Source of the DNA: Archegozetes longisetosus | Taxonomy: Eukaryota; Arthropoda; Arachnida; Sarcoptiformes; Trhypochthoniidae | Reading direction: 5' to 3' | Assembly: GCA_018873245.2 (NCBI GenBank) | Contig: JAEMBT020000005.1 | Coordinates: forward strand, 9,038,001-9,102,000 | Length of the DNA stretch: 64,000 bases | Shown here: positions 1 to 14,612 of the stretch, one piece after another | Layout: each line of letters begins with the position of its first letter | How positions within the stretch are numbered: the first letter of the stretch is position 1 | Position numbers and translations under genes: made by a program | Notes under the pieces: generated by a model | Seen by the model: the letters and a program-made list of their open reading frames with translations, nothing else | Databases searched by the model: none | What the model was told of the DNA's origin: nothing

Positions 1-3000
1 ATAAAACTTCAGAAAGTATATCAATAGAAAAGAGAAAGTTTCTAAGAAATTCAAGCTCCTGTTTTAGTACAACAGATTTATTCAGGTTTGAGAACTCATC
101 ACTTAATGATTAAAATGCTCAAAATAGCGATTATTGAGAGGCCTGTTGAACTAATTTGAAACTGCTCATTTAGAATGCTTCACGCTTAAATGTTTTATTT
201 TTTATTTTGAGAAGTATTTTTCAACTTTATTCCAATGACTTGAGATACATTGAAAAATGAGCTCATAATTAGAATCGTTTTAAAATATTATAATATGTTC
301 CCCTACTTGTAGACTTTGCAACAAATTCCCAATTTCCAAATCATTTGTCAACTAAATAAAAGAAATCTTTAAAATAATTATTTAGAAACGACTAATCCTT
401 TAGAGAATTGGACCGAACATAAGTCTAACTCATTAATGAATACTAATATTGAATAAAAGTTAATGCAAAACAAACTTTTAGAGTAAGTCTTCTTCTCTTA
501 ATCCTATGTCTAAATAAATTCGTTATGTGAACGCAAACTATATATGCGTATATCTAAATATATACGTGAATATCATGCACTCAAATTAACTATGAGATTC
601 TTTACGCATCAAATTTATATCAATTGAGTCCTATTTATCAAAATCTATTCATCAAAGTATAAGAAGAAATGTTTGGCGCACATGTTTTCAGCAGAGACTC
701 GACCAGTTCTGAAAGGAAAAGAAAAAAGACTACATCGAAAAGAGAGATCATTGGCAATCAATAGGAAATAAGAAAATATAATGACTACACAACAAAGCTT
801 TAAAGTGGTAAAATGTGTATTTGCTATTGGCTGGCTTTTTATCCAGCTAAGGGCTCTAATGTAAATAGAAGTCACCATCAAATAAGTAATCGATCAATAT
901 ATTGATCGTTTTTAAAAATAAGTTTCAAAAGGACTTTTAGTTAAGTGCGATTAAATAATACTAACTATTCTACTATTCTGTACGTTTGTCTCTCTCTCTC
1001 TCTCTCTTTCTGGATCCCAATGCGATTGCATGTTGTCTGTGTATGAGACAATGCTTCTATGTTCGGTTGAACTATATTTCTATCCATTATAGACATTAAA
1101 TCTTCTTCTCAAATGTCATCTCAAATTCATTATAAAGACAATCATAACATTGTTATGTTATTTATGATATAAAATGATGTGTTCCAAATCTCACAATTGA
1201 ACTGTTTGACTATATTGATCATGTATTACAAACTGAAAGATTCTTAAACTGACGACTAGAAAATCGCGTTTGCAAAAAAACAAATTTTCATTAAATAAGA
1301 AGTAATTCTAACTTTTCTATTAAGAATGCTCTCAACTTTCTCGTGGAAGGAGACTGTTCTAATCTATTTATAGATTAGATTCTTCAGACCAATATTAATC
1401 AAATCGATTCAGATCGATGTCATAAACAATGCATAAAAGAATTTACAAAAAAATCAATACAAAGGATACTAAAGCTTTTTTTTCGATCGATATTTCCGAA
1501 GTTTTCTAATTCGGTTTATTACAAAATAAAATGGAAAATTCAAATGATTTGATCAATTTTGCAACTCTATTCGCTTTCTTATAAAATAGTAATATAAATT
1601 TCAATCTGCATGAGTAGTGAGTAATTGCAAATTCAGAATAAAAATTACTTTTCTGTTCAATCTATTATTTGGTATTACATATCAATTATTCAGAATATGA
1701 TTCAACGTTACTAAGCCTAGATAGAGAATGTTTCCATTAAATTCTGTAATCTATGACCAATTTTATAAAATTTAATAAACTTTTATAAATAGCTCCACTG
1801 AACATAAACTCATTGATAATTTATTCTTAAAGACATTCTTTCAGTATATGTAAATCAATATTGAAAAGAATGACAGAATTCTTAGAAGATTAAGGAAAAA
1901 TCAAAACTATTCAATCGATTACTCCGAATAATAGAGATTGAAATCAGTTATATGATGGCTAGATACAGTGACTTAAATTTTATGTAATATGATATGATCT
2001 GAACTCTATTTCTGATCATTTATGATGAGAGCATCCTTTAAATGGTAATCACTTTTTCCAGTAGAATGAGTCTCGTTAAGAGGATTAGCAACACATGCAT
2101 ATAAAATAACTTTCGAAATCATCTCTTTCATCCCTATTCTTGATCAAAAAATATTTCATTTCACTTCTTCCCCTCTATTTGTTATACATTTTCGGCAAAG
2201 TTTTGAGGGATTTCATAGTTGAAAAAGTATTACTAGTTTGTTATAACACGGTTTTGGAGAACTATGTAAATAGATTTTAGTTATGTTAAGGCATGCGAAT
2301 TCTTAAGAAAATTAAATTATGAAAGCTATTCGTGAGTTAAACTAATAGGTGTTATTAATTTTAAACTATGCAAACACACAAACCGTTTTCGGTACGATAA
2401 CTGTGACGAACAAATATAATCATAATCTAGATTGAAACCTTGTTGACTAATGTAAAAACATTTATCAAAAAAGCAAGTATTCACATCTAAATAGCATTTT
2501 TTCAGTTTATATACTAAATAGAAATGTTGAAAAAAGGTTTCTCTTAATTTTTCTCCATTTATATCATGCATCACTTCACATCCATATTAAACCAGTTTGT
2601 GTTAAAGGACAAAATCTAAATCTTTGGGTTCAGTACCAATCATTGCAAATAATCCGTTGGGAATTTGTTCACTACTCTATTTATTATTTTCTTATTTCTT
2701 ATAAAGGAGAGAAAAATAAAAAGATAAACCAACTTTTTACGTTCTTTTCTTTATTATATGACTATCGAGTTTAGGTGTGCTCTCATTCTTTCGGCTTTCT
2801 TCACTCAATAGGTTTAGCTTTCAGTGAAAGGCATAACATTTCTTCGAGATATCACTAAATAACTGGAATTACTGCTGTATAAATCGTACCTCAAATAGAC
2901 TCGATCTTTGCTTAAAATCGCTAAATTTAATATAGAAATACTTATAGTCTCATTTGAGAGTATGTCAAATAATACCAAATTTTACAGTCATAATCAATAT

Positions 3001-6000
3001 GGAAATAGAAAATAGAAATTCAATCAAAATAGAAGTGCTCTTAAATCTTATAAATAGAATAAAATTTTAGTTCATTTCTTAAGGCCACTACACTGTAGAC
3101 TCCATTCTTAAAAGGATGCTTTATCGGCAACAGAAAGAAAAATATTTCGGATTTTCAACGAAAATCCCCCTCGAGATCAAACTAGAACTAATCATTTTTA
3201 TCTGAAGACGGACTTAAAAATAAGAATTTCTTATCATCGGTTCGTAGATTATGGCCTAGAAAGAGAACCAAGCAAGAAGAAAAATTCCTATTTTTAATAT
3301 ACCTTCCAATTCATAATTATTTTGACTGATTTTACTCTCCAATCATGTCTCAATGAAGATCCGACATATCGTTCTTCGAGAGAATGTTTATTTCCTCGGA
3401 GAAGGTTTGGCCTCAAATTCATAATTATTATGGATTTTGTTTGCTTTACTGAACTTCTGAGTAAACAAAACACAATATTTAATGAACTTGATGTGAAAAA
3501 AGGTTATGATTAAGCGTTAGTAAATGAAATAGATCGAGTTCGCCTCTAAATTTTTGCATAATAAATGCTAATCACTTTTTTCTTTAGCACTTCAGAGTAT
3601 CGTAGAATTAAAAAGCTATGCTCTAAAAATCTCCATAAAATAACTTTGCATACAAGTTTTCATTTTTCGGTTCAAACTTCTTAATAAGATTGAATTATTC
3701 TTAAAGAATGAGCAAAACTATTGATTCAACAGTAGAAATATTGTATCTAATTTGAGGAGAAAACATAACCTTAACTATGAACCGAATTATTTTGATTTGA
3801 ACTTTACTTTGTTTCGAAAGTGGAAATATGAAGCTTCGTTTATTTATTTGGATTAGAGCTGTGTATCCAAAGCATAATTTTTCTCGTTTATTATAGAACT
3901 GAACACAACATAAAGCGCGTACATATTTGCACAGTTCCTGATTTCACTCATGAACATAAAATAGAGTACCCGATAGAGCAAAAGACCATAATTACGAAAA
4001 TTTTATCGCAACAAATTCACAAATGTTTTTTACAATTATAACAGTTTTATGACTTGAAATTTTTATATCAAAATTAGAGCATTGTTTCCACTTAACATCA
4101 TATTCAAAAAGTAAACTGAAACAAAGATAAATGCTTTCTAGTCATATGAAATATAATTATATCCTGAACTTCAAGATTGAGTAATAGCTCTACTAAAGCA
4201 CATGAAGGTCTTGATTCGACAAAACATTAGGGCTTTGTTATAAAAGTTTTAATTACGAACTCTCATATTTTTGTTGTAGAGAAGTCTGATATGATTTGAC
4301 CTCTTGTTTAGTTCCTGTTCCTTCACCAACAAAAATAGTTGGCTCGAATTGAAAGAACTTTTAACGACAAAAAATATTTCACCTGGAGATAATTGAAAGG
4401 CGATTCAGCGTTCACACTCACAGCACTTCTCCGGATAATTATAAATGAGCAACTTTTGTAGCCCTGTTTGTCGCACATATCTATATAAGCCTTTAGTTAG
4501 GTTTTAATTCTGAAGAAGTTTAGCAAACTCTTAGCAAAGTGTGATTCTGATAAGAGACCAGAAGTTTATCGCTATGTTAGTAGCTCTCTTTCACTAGTTT
4601 GGAAACGCATTGCATCTACTCTTTAATGGAAAAGACTTCGCAAAATTGCATGTCCTCAGGCATACTGCACTATTGTAGTAGAAGTTTCTTTTCTTTATTT
4701 TCGTCACTTAACTATACCTTCCAATAGCCATCTCTTTGACGGCTTTCTTCAATTCCCTTATCTTATTTCATAGACTTATTTCTCTCTTTCTAAATAATTC
4801 TATGGAACAAATTTTTTTTCAAACGAGTATTTCTGACGAAATTGCATCTTAGGTTACAATAAACTTGACCATACTTTACAATACAGTTATTATTTAATGC
4901 CATTATGCCCATAATTTTCAGGTCGTACAGAGTTTTGCTTCAGTTTTATAATGCATTATACAATAGATGGTATATTGTATATGGAATGGTATTTTTTCTA
5001 CTGCTTGTATATTTGTTTTTATTTATTGTTTTATTGAGGCTTTGGTGAGTCATTTCTCTCATAATAGAATTGAATTTACAGTATTGTAACAGTTATTTTT
5101 CAACAAACATGTTAGTATTGCCTTTTGAACAAATGCCTTTTCCCTTATATTGAATGCGTTGGAAACGCTGCTATACTTCACTTACACTGTACTTCTACTG
5201 CAAACACATGAGGCATTCACTAAGAAGAATAATTGCGAGCAATACAAACTTAAAAGAGAGAAATTACTTTCTATTTTCCATTTGAAATTAGTTGCGCTTA
5301 ACAACAAGAAGAAGACGAACAATCAGCTGCAATCTCCTAAATTGAAAATTCTTTATAAACTAATATTGAATTTGTTTGATTTGTCCAATTTTACCAAAAT
5401 CCCAAATAATAAATAGAGAATATTCCGAAATTGGCGAAAGTCACTTATCGGAAATTGAATTGTTTAGCGCTGAATGAACTTGAAGTAGAAAATTCAGTAC
5501 GAATCAAGTTAAAACATATCTATAATGACTTGGATTCTGAGTGAAAATAACATTTTTTATCGCTTACTGAACAGTTTTTTCGATGACAAGCCACTATCTG
5601 ATGAAGAAACAGCTTTTGTAAACATAAGTTCAAACAACAAATATTTTGATTGATAGTGAAAAATAGTGAGACTTCAATTTTCAAACTTATTTACTTTGAA
5701 ATTAATGCTCTAAAAAGTGAACTTTTATTCCCAGAGCAAAGAAATGGCGCTATGATTGGCCTAATAGTAGTTTTTGCCATGAAAATAAAAATATAAGAAA
5801 CAATAGTAACAGTAAAGTAATAGAACATTAGATTTGCTGAAGTAATGGTAATGCTAGTAGTCATATAACAGTATCACTACTGCTAACAGATATCAAACTC
5901 TCTAACTCACATGCAGTCAATGTTTAGCTGGTGATGCATTGATTTTATGACTCTGGCGTTGTTTGCATTATAATAAATAATAATAAGCATGTATGAACCG

Positions 6001-6142
6001 ATTCCTCAAGGCTGAGGCGTATACTTTTGTTTAGACTAGAACGCGACAACTCTAATTATAAATGTTTATGAAATTGACTCAATTTAACCATAAGTCTACT
6101 GAAGTCTAACGCCTTTTAATGAGTTTTTTCTTGCTTTGACAG
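1..6142. other. No recognisable gene; AT-rich noncoding
   Basis: I see no coding exon with family resemblance on either strand. Open frames here are short, AT-driven and without motifs. A (TC)n microsatellite lies at about 989-1008. The stretch may be intergenic or a 5' intron of the neuroligin gene, because the first visible neuroligin exon starts at 6143 with a splice acceptor and the signal peptide and first esterase-like segments are missing. Confidence 0.6.
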
Positions 6143-9100
6143 TTGGAAGAGAACCGCTTCGTCTACCAGTGCTTATGTTCATTCACGGAGAATCATATGA
6201 ATGGAACTCAGGCTCATCTTATGACGGATCAGTTCTGGCCAGTTACGCCAACGTTGTGGTTGTCACCATAAATTATAGGATTGGTGTTTTAGGTGAGAGA
6301 CATTACATTACTGCTCATTTAATGTGTTTTGCACTTGTGTTACACTCACTTCACCCTAAGTCAAACTCTGTTTTCTACTATTGGTATATAAGATCATCTA
6401 AATTCCATTCTCCTGCTTTGTCGGCTTCAATTAGAAGTTATTCCGAACGACACCTCAATCCGATCAGTAATTGAAGTAACAGTTACTGTAATTAGTATTT
6501 TGCGGCTCTTCATTGTTTTCATCTTCACTTATGTACCGGAACAGATATATCAGTTAATAACTTGTGATTTCAAACTGTAACTATAAGCTCATTAACTTTT
6601 CAGTATTTAATTTGTTTAGAAATGGTATAGAATTAATGCGCAGAATATTCTTTTATTCTGTTCTATCGCATAATAGAAATAAGCGCTAAATAGCTTATGC
6701 CTTATTCTAAATTATGCTTTTCGATTTATTAATCAAAAGGAAAATCATTTTATTTTGTTCAGCTAAGATATGAATGATCTGAAAGAGTGCAAATTCTTCT
6801 TCTGTTAAGCTTTACGATTGCCTTCAACTCCTCTTTTTTCGTATATTAAACAAATTCAATTTAAAAAATATATAACCAATCGATAAATAAAGTGAAATGT
6901 GTTTACAAGAAATGAATTTTGGTGTTTGTGCTCACAAATCAAGTCATAAATTATTTCTTCTCTCACTCTTTCTTACTCTCCTAAAATGTTTTAGAAAAAT
7001 AATTTATCAAAACTCCAACATAACTAACAACATCTGAATAATATTCAGAATATATGAAAATATTGTTGTCTGACTTATAAATTGAAATTTTTGTTGGAAT
7101 AGAGTTTAAAGGCAATGATGTTATGCAGTGAGTTTAGTACTAATGCAGTAGATGTTATTCCTAGTGAACGAGCAGAGAATATTCAGTAAATTTTATATGA
7201 TCAAAATTGCGTGTATCGCGCATCGAGCCAATGTTGCCTTTTGTCAATTTCCTTTGAAAACCCTAAACTAACTCACATTTGGCAAATCAGCCTCCAGTCT
7301 GTTTTGCTTTGTGAACTTGCGGTTATTTAATTATTTCGTATTTGCACAGAGTTTGAGCCTTCTCTTTCTTGCTTCTCAGTCTGTCTTCTTCTGCAAATTG
7401 TGTGATGCGCTCCGCTTGTTTCTGCATGTTTTTATTGTCTTAAACAGACTCTTATTTGTTTTCAATGTTACAACGGTGTAGTGTTGCGTTGAACTAACTA
7501 AACCCAATTTACCCAAATCTAATCAAATTTAACCTAAAAATATTATCCTCTCATTAAAGAATATGTGATCTGAAAGTTGTCTATTTTTAGCAGGATTGAA
7601 AATTTTGACATTCTTGTGACTTAAGAAATGATACTAAACCTTAGTAATAGAATAAGATATAAGATATTTGCATAAACAAACAAATTAAAGATGTCTTCCT
7701 ATACAGGAATTTGCTTTTCCATTAATTAGATTAAGTGAACTTTGAAGTTCTATGGGGATTTAGACAAATGTTACATCTGTTATATGAGTTCAAAAATTAT
7801 GCAAAGTTTCAAAGCAAAAAAAAAGCCAAAAACACACACGATGTTTAGCGTGAAACGCTGCCCTAAATAGAGTAGGAGGAAAAAAATCGGCAGATGAAAA
7901 TTCAATCAAACATATCTTAAGCTCAAGAGAAATGTAGTTAATTAGAAGAAATATAAGACTTCGTACAACACTAGCTGCAAGTTGTGCAGCTCAAGCAATG
8001 CTGATGGTCTGTTGTTTTTGCCTGACTCGCAGTTTTCCGCTGCAAGTGTTTTCTATAGTAGCCAAAAACTGTTTTCTCGCTTATTTAGGATGCAGTATTG
8101 TCAGCATTATCCATATTATATAAACCATACATATCCATAAAATATATATATCTTGCCAGTTGACTCTAACTCCTCAAGTCATATGCAAATCGACTCAGAC
8201 ACAAAAGCAAATACATTACAAAAATAATGTACCCAAATTCAAATGATCCTTTCAAGTCAGCTAAAAAAGGTTTTGGCAAAGCTTTATGTTTGCGAAAGTG
8301 AATTGATTCGGGATTGAGGCAAAGCTGAATGCGTAACGAGCTACCAATCATTGAGAATATGAGATCAGAGTTTACAACATCAGTAGAAAAGAAGTTCCTT
8401 GTTGTTATACTACTACAAAATTATCAGTAGTACGCAATCGAATATAAACTAAATATATCTGTCCTTTTTTATTATAATCCAATCAATCAGTATTTGTAGT
8501 GCTTCTCTATTCAGAACAACTTTCAGTCATTCTCATAGAAAAAACTCATTCCTTATATATTTTCTATATTTAAAAGGTTTCTTTCCATCGCTCGATGGCA
8601 CAGCCAGGGGTAATTTTGGTCTTATGGATCAAGTTGCGGCTCTCCACTGGATCCAAGAGAATATCAAGGAGTTTGGTGGTGATGAGAGCAATGTAACGAT
8701 CATAGGACACGGTCACGGGGCTGCGTGCGTCAATTTTTTGATGCTATCGCCTATGGCTAGAGGTATTGACAAATTAGATGAATAGCTAGACTTAGGGTTG
8801 AGAGCACGTAATGGTCTATAAATTATATTTAACTTACTATCTCTGACACAAGGATTATTTCATCGCGCTATTATGCAAAGTGGATCAGCGCTGTCTCCTT
8901 GGGCTATAGCATCAGATGCTGTCAGCCATTCAAGAAATTTAGCCAAAGCCTTGAGATGTCCCTACGAACCTGACAAGAATTCAATTATGGTTGACTGTCT
9001 CAGGCAGAGATCCGTTGATGAAATCATTGCTGTCGACTTCAAAGTTCCAACTCATTTAACAGCGTTCGGGCCTGTCGTTGACGGGATCGTGATTCCTAAC

Positions 9101-11368
9101 GATCCGGCGCTACTCATGTCTGAATATAATTCTCTTTATGGAAATTACGATCTTTTATTCGGAGTAACAAAGATTGAGTCATATAATCAATTTACTCAAC
9201 TTGACGAACGCCATGGTATCGATCCGTCGCGAAGGGATAGACTATTGAGAACTCTAGTCAGGAATTTATTCTCCTACCACTTACAAGTAAAAACGGATAT
9301 AGATTAGACTCATTGCCTTTTCAAATAAAAAAAACTTGATTTTCCTCTTTTTTTCTCTCCTACTTTCTCTCCATTCATGTGACATCGCTTTTGTTGCCAA
9401 TCAATAGGAAATTTTCTTAACTATAGTCAATGAATACACAGATTGGACGCGACCAGCTCTCCATCCGACCAGTACTTTTGATTCGATCGCCGATTCATTT
9501 GGCGATGCACTTATTGTGGCTCCCATGATAAGAGCAGGTCTTATGCACGCCAGAGTCAAGCGCAGCACCTACTTCTACAACTTTGCCTATCAGACAGAGG
9601 AGGGAGATTTTAATCCTAGATCGGGCTGTATTCATGGCCAAGACTTGGCATATTTGTTCGGCGCGCCGTTGGTCAATGGAATGCAATTATCATGGTTTAC
9701 AAAGAACTATTCGAGAGCTGAGAGCACCCTTTCAGAAGCTGTAATGACATATTGGACTAACTTCGCTAAGACTGGGTATGAGAAACTTATTATACGAATA
9801 AGACTTATGTCATTGCCTCGACTGCCCATATTATTAATCATCTGTTCGACAGTTTTAATTTGTTGCCTTTCTTTCTGTCAGAGATCCAAATTCGAACCCA
9901 AACAGCGATGATAAGAGTGCGAAAGGAAGAGATCGTTTCGAAAGAGTACAGTGGCCTCAATACGATGAAATGCAACAACAATACTTAACGATTGGTAACT
10001 TAGAAAATAGTATTCATAATAAATCGAGTGAAATAAGTACCTCATTAAGAGTTTTTCTGCTTTCCATATATCCACAGCCATGAAACCTAAGACTCGTGAT
10101 CATTATCACGCGCATAGACTCTCCTATTGGCTTAATCTGTTGCCACAACTTCATACTCCTGGTCCATCTTCGGCAGAAGAGCATCATTTATTAGAGGTAA
10201 GAGAGTACCTTAAAGATTATAGTCTAATAATAATGAGCAGAAAGAAAGAAAAAAGAGTCAGCTAGAAAGAAATGAATGATCTAAATGAAACAAGTATTAT
10301 ATCTGATGATTGTTGTACAATGTATTGTTGGCCAGGCTCATGATGATCCACTTAGTTATGATGGTATTGTGCGTTCGAGCACATTGACTGCTCCCACCCC
10401 ATTAAGCCATTACTTTACAACACAATCGAGCAATGATATGAATATTGATGCAACTGATGGTCCATATCTGTCGCCAGTAAATAGTGGCCCTAATAGTACA
10501 AACTTGCATAGTATTCAGACGAGCACAGCATCAGTAATAGCTGATAAAACTCATCAACAAAGTGCCTTAGACTCGCCAACTACTAAAAATAATAATGGTA
10601 GCCCTAGTAATGCATCTGTTTCTATGATTGTGCAACAAGGAAGTTATTCCACTGCCCTCAGTGTTACCATTGCCATTGGCTGCTCATTATTAATTCTAAA
10701 CGTACTCGTCTTTGCCGGCGTTTTCTATCAGAGAGATAAGAATCGATTAGAAGCTAAACTAATACGAAAGAATTACCAGGTATTGTATTAACTCTTTATA
10801 TACTGCTCTTTCTCTCTCCTCCTCCTCCTCCTTCTCTTTCTATCTCTCTGTGTGTTTGTACACTGTTATGTCTGAATCGTTTCTTGAATACTAATGTAGC
10901 AATTAGTCGAGAAAGTGCTAATTGAATCCAAATCTGATGCTATACTTAAAGGTACAAAAGATCGACGAATTAAGTATGACTAAGAACCCGAGCTCACACT
11001 CGCCTCTTAAGCATCACTCATCAGCTATTGATGGAAGTCCATCAACTGTTCATCTTCACGCGAATTCAATGACCGGCGATTATGTGCACGGAATCACAAG
11101 CGCACAAAAGCATTCGCACAATTCAATGGTGATTAGTCAACATCAACCGCCATCCCCGCTATCATGTCATGTGCCTATACCGGCATCTAATAGATCCTCA
11201 GCTCACGTCTCAATGGCCAACAGCACGTTTCATACCAATCAAAGTGCTCGGACTTTACCTCGAGGAGAGCATAAAGTGGCCACCATTAATGTGATCAATA
11301 CTACTGGCAGTACTGCTACTCTTGGACACCAACAAAGGCATTCTCTGTCGCAGGAAATGAGAGTTTGA
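6143..11368 (+). CDS. Neuroligin (partial, 5' exons missing)
   Basis: Postsynaptic adhesion protein of the cholinesterase-like family that binds neurexins. Exons read as 6143-6292, 8577-8762, 8853-9286, 9408-9775, 9882-9994, 10078-10196, 10336-10779 and 10952-11368, all with matching phases. The first visible exon carries [20 protein letters not shown]; next come [19 protein letters not shown] and the nucleophile elbow GHGHGAA, where active esterases have Ser (GxSxG), so it should lack esterase activity. FAKTGDPN, RDHY and WLNLLPQLH are typical neuroligin C-lobe blocks. A Ser/Thr-rich stalk precedes one membrane segment ([20 protein letters not shown], about 10658-10717) and a His/Ser/Pro-rich cytoplasmic tail ending MRV. 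The intron at 6293-8576 is 2.3 kb, the others mostly 90-170 bp. The last acceptor is uncertain: CAA at 10900 is an alternative but leads to a stop. The upstream coding start is outside or unseen. Confidence 0.9.
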
Positions 11369-12120
11369 CAATTCAAGACAACGTCAGTCTAATTAAAGTA
11401 ATCTAATTACATTTAATTGGACTGATTCGTGAAATCAAACTTTGCGTTGTGTGCCTCTAGAACTTGTTGTTAAGCCATTCCACGTAAAAACGTGTTAAAT
11501 GACACGAAAATGCTTAATGGGATAATACTTTTGAGTTATACGACCAAAAATACATGCTAGTTATGTATTTACGTGTTTGATAAATATGAACTAATACTTG
11601 GTATATATTCTACTTGTAAATCTTCTATATGTTTATACTAAACAATATAGTGTTAATATTTGCGGCACTCAATTGTTGATTAATTGTTACGGTTCGGAAA
11701 TGCCTGTTCTTCTCTCATCTCTCAAATCAATTATATTAGACTCTGTCTCAACTATTATTGACCTGTGATATAGAGTTTTTTCATAATAAAACTATATCCA
11801 ATAACATTTGTCATTAAGTCAGAAAATGCTTCTTTCTTATTCTACTTGTTTATTTAATTTTCTTAAACACTAAGACGTTGTGATCAATCAAGTGATTCAC
11901 AAAAAGATTCTCATTCATTAATGTTTTACTTAATCTATTTATATATAATTTGCTATTAATTTATTATACAATGACTAGAAGTATATATACATTGATATAA
12001 ACTGTATTACAATAAGTTATAACAAAAAAATCGATCGATATCTCAAAAAAAAATTGAAGTCAAAGATGATAAAATCCAAAAATCTTAGACGAAAAAAGAC
12101 TAAGAATTAATTTTCTAAAG
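11369..12120. other. Convergent 3' region, neuroligin / USP30
   Basis: Tail-to-tail spacer of about 750 bp holding both 3' UTRs. An AATAAA at 11785-11790 could be the polyadenylation signal of the neuroligin transcript. I see no other gene. Confidence 0.5.
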
Positions 12121-14612
12121 CTAGTGATTATTCTTAATCCTCTCGTAGAATAGCATATAAGCAGAACTGTTGAGTACTTCTGAAAGACTAACTCCAAGAA
12201 CATTGGTATCACTGGTGTAATACCAGTTCAATTCATTATGTTCTTCAGTTCCACGTCTATAACTAATGAAATGACCAGAAGAAGCGTCTCCCAAGTGGAC
12301 GATAACTGAGCAGAGTCTATATTTATATTTAGCTATCAATGATTGCTGACTTCCATCGAGTCCAGCGCTTGATGGCATCGACGGCATTTGAGCATTAAGT
12401 GGTAGGTCTGTCGGTCGCGAAACATGTTTGACTGGAGTCGAAGCGCCACCAATTAGACCAATACTATTGAATGTAGAAGTCAATTCTGGACTCGACTTCT
12501 GAGACTTATAAACATAGGAATCCATATCGAGATATTCCGGAAACGTTACGTGTTCGTAGCGCTTCAAAGGCTCTCCATTACTCAACCAAACCATTCTTTG
12601 AATGTGTAGACATAAGAGTTGAGGCAATTTCAAAAATTTCAGATTCTTAACAAAAGCAGACTTATTATTTGAGGCATATTTCGAACATCTCTCGCAAGTA
12701 AATTCATTTATGATTTCATTGCTAACAAACTTATTGAGACAATCCTGCAATTGAAGCGGAACTCCAAATATGTTATTTGGCATTACGAGAGATATGGTGT
12801 CGAAAGTGTCTAAATGTAAGGGATATTTATAGCCACATCTTCTACAGTACAGTTGACTCGCAAGCATTCCTCTGGTAGGCAATGACTTAGGAATTCGATT
12901 ATCCACTGAGGAATTCAGATTTGAGGATCGCGTGCGAATAGTAGGGCTTGTTTCAGGTGAGGATTGGCTGATAAGCTCCTGCTAGGAATAAAATATTCAC
13001 AATTGTGATCATCAATTTTCATCATTGTTTAGAAAAAAACTTAAACCCTCAAACCAGATAACAAACCTCTATTAGGAGCGCATCTCTTAGCGAATAGACT
13101 GGTAGTGACGAATACAATTCACATTCTAGTGTTGACGTGAGAATGCTGAACAACTCGAATGCGTCCTAATTGGCCAAAAGCCATCAAAGTACACAAAATA
13201 TAAAATATAAGATAAAAAGAGCCAATTTTTGCTGAAATTTTGTTCAGCTTGTTATCGATCTGCTTATTACCTGTTGTTCGTTTGAAATACTCCAACGATG
13301 AGCGCGCAGAGCATTCACAACGTCAGTTGGACTATAAGACGATTCTGAGCAAACTTTTGCATTATTAAGAACTGTGTGGTTACAAAAGACAAACCATATC
13401 ATCAAAAAAACTCAGTCAATTATCATTAAGCGATTACAAAATTAATTGCAGATTCACAACAGACTCTAAGTTTTTTTTCTATCTTCAGTTTAACGATCGA
13501 TTAGTGTTTTGTGGATTGGAATCCACACAAACAATTGGTTTTTGCTTTTCTTTATTTAATGGCATATTATTAATCATGAAATTCATTTAAGAGATTCGCA
13601 ATTAAGCAGCAGAGAGTAACTCTAACGAGAGCAAATCTGATTTTCAAAACTTCGAATACTTGCCTTTTCAATATCTTATGCCATATACTTTTGAGACCAT
13701 TACTATAATTGTTATCATTATTTTTATGATTCTATTTTGCTTCAATTAATACAAAACATTATTTTTGTTTAAATAAATGACATCTTTCTCAGAGAAAAAC
13801 TAGTCATAAATAAACTAAAAACTTTATTCCAAAAACTTTAAAATTGCAGACAATCGCAAAAAGTTCACAAGTTTTTTCTAGTCTTAAAAGCAAAAATCGA
13901 AACTTCGATCGATTTTAAACTCTACCCAATAAATAGGAGTTTGTTTTATAGGAAAAATTTGTAAAGACTTACCATTAAAAGTATTAAGTAGTTGATATGT
14001 GAGGCTATTATTGCGTTCATTATGTAAAAGATTTGCGTAATTAAGCCATGAGAGCATTGATTTGCAGGCGGCTAATGATTGTAGTATTGAATTAATGAAA
14101 CATTGATTACCAAAATTGTGGAGACCATGAATAGCATCTATTAATTAACATAAATATTAACTCATTTTGATAGCATTTCAACGTTCATTTCGTTTAAATG
14201 TTTAAATATTTATTATTCAAAAGATTGAAAAATGCTTTTAGATTAAGAACTTTCAACACAAATAACTCGTTTTCCAACAACTTTATCATTTAATTAGTCT
14301 ACAGGTTTAAAAAACTTTTATAAAATTAGAAGATCAAATTATTTTTAAATTAATGAAATCTTTAGGTTAAGGACTTTTCAAATAATTACTAATATCTTGC
14401 GATAGCATCAGTGAGTTCATTTAAAAATTAGAAAACTTACGCTTCAATAGAATAGAAAAATAAAAAATAGTCAAACAATTGGAATTACTTTTAGATTTGG
14501 GATTCTTTCCGGATTTTGAAGTCTGTGACGGCCCATAAAATATATAAACAAATGATGCAAATCCGAAAGAAAGCGCACCGAAAACAAATGCATTATTAGC
14601 TGATCCAAACAT
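12121..14612 (-). CDS. USP30: USP30-type mitochondrial deubiquitinase
   Basis: Ubiquitin-specific protease of the mitochondrial outer membrane that opposes Parkin-driven mitophagy in other animals. Five exons in phase: 14612-14489, 14137-13973, 13371-13271, 13165-13067, 12978-12121; about 448 residues against 517 in human. Exon 1 encodes a short N-terminus with one membrane segment (AFVFGALSFGFASFVYIFYG), as in USP30. Exon 2 has the Cys box GLHNFGNQCFINSILQSL, with Cys codon 14102-14100. The last exon has the zinc-type CxxC pairs (CRRCG; CERCS), the block LPQLLCLHIQR, the His box SGHFISYRR and YTSDTNVLG, where the Ser-Asp matches the unusual Cys-His-Ser triad of USP30. The protein ends SSAYMLFYERI plus five residues, close to the human end. 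The start is the first Met, directly before the membrane segment. Identity is firm; mitochondrial location is inferred from family. Confidence 0.92.

Noticed and set aside
990-1008. (TC)n tract as a functional element
   Set aside because: Ordinary microsatellite; no nearby gene start to support a promoter role.
5150-5416. 88-codon plus-strand frame upstream of neuroligin
   Set aside because: Does not match the missing signal-peptide or N-terminal neuroligin segments and lacks a proper ATG; Lys/Asn-rich background.
10900-10982. Alternative neuroligin exon starting at 10900
   Set aside because: It is spliceable in phase but stops after 27 codons and would lose the long conserved-looking tail; kept only as a possible alternative end.
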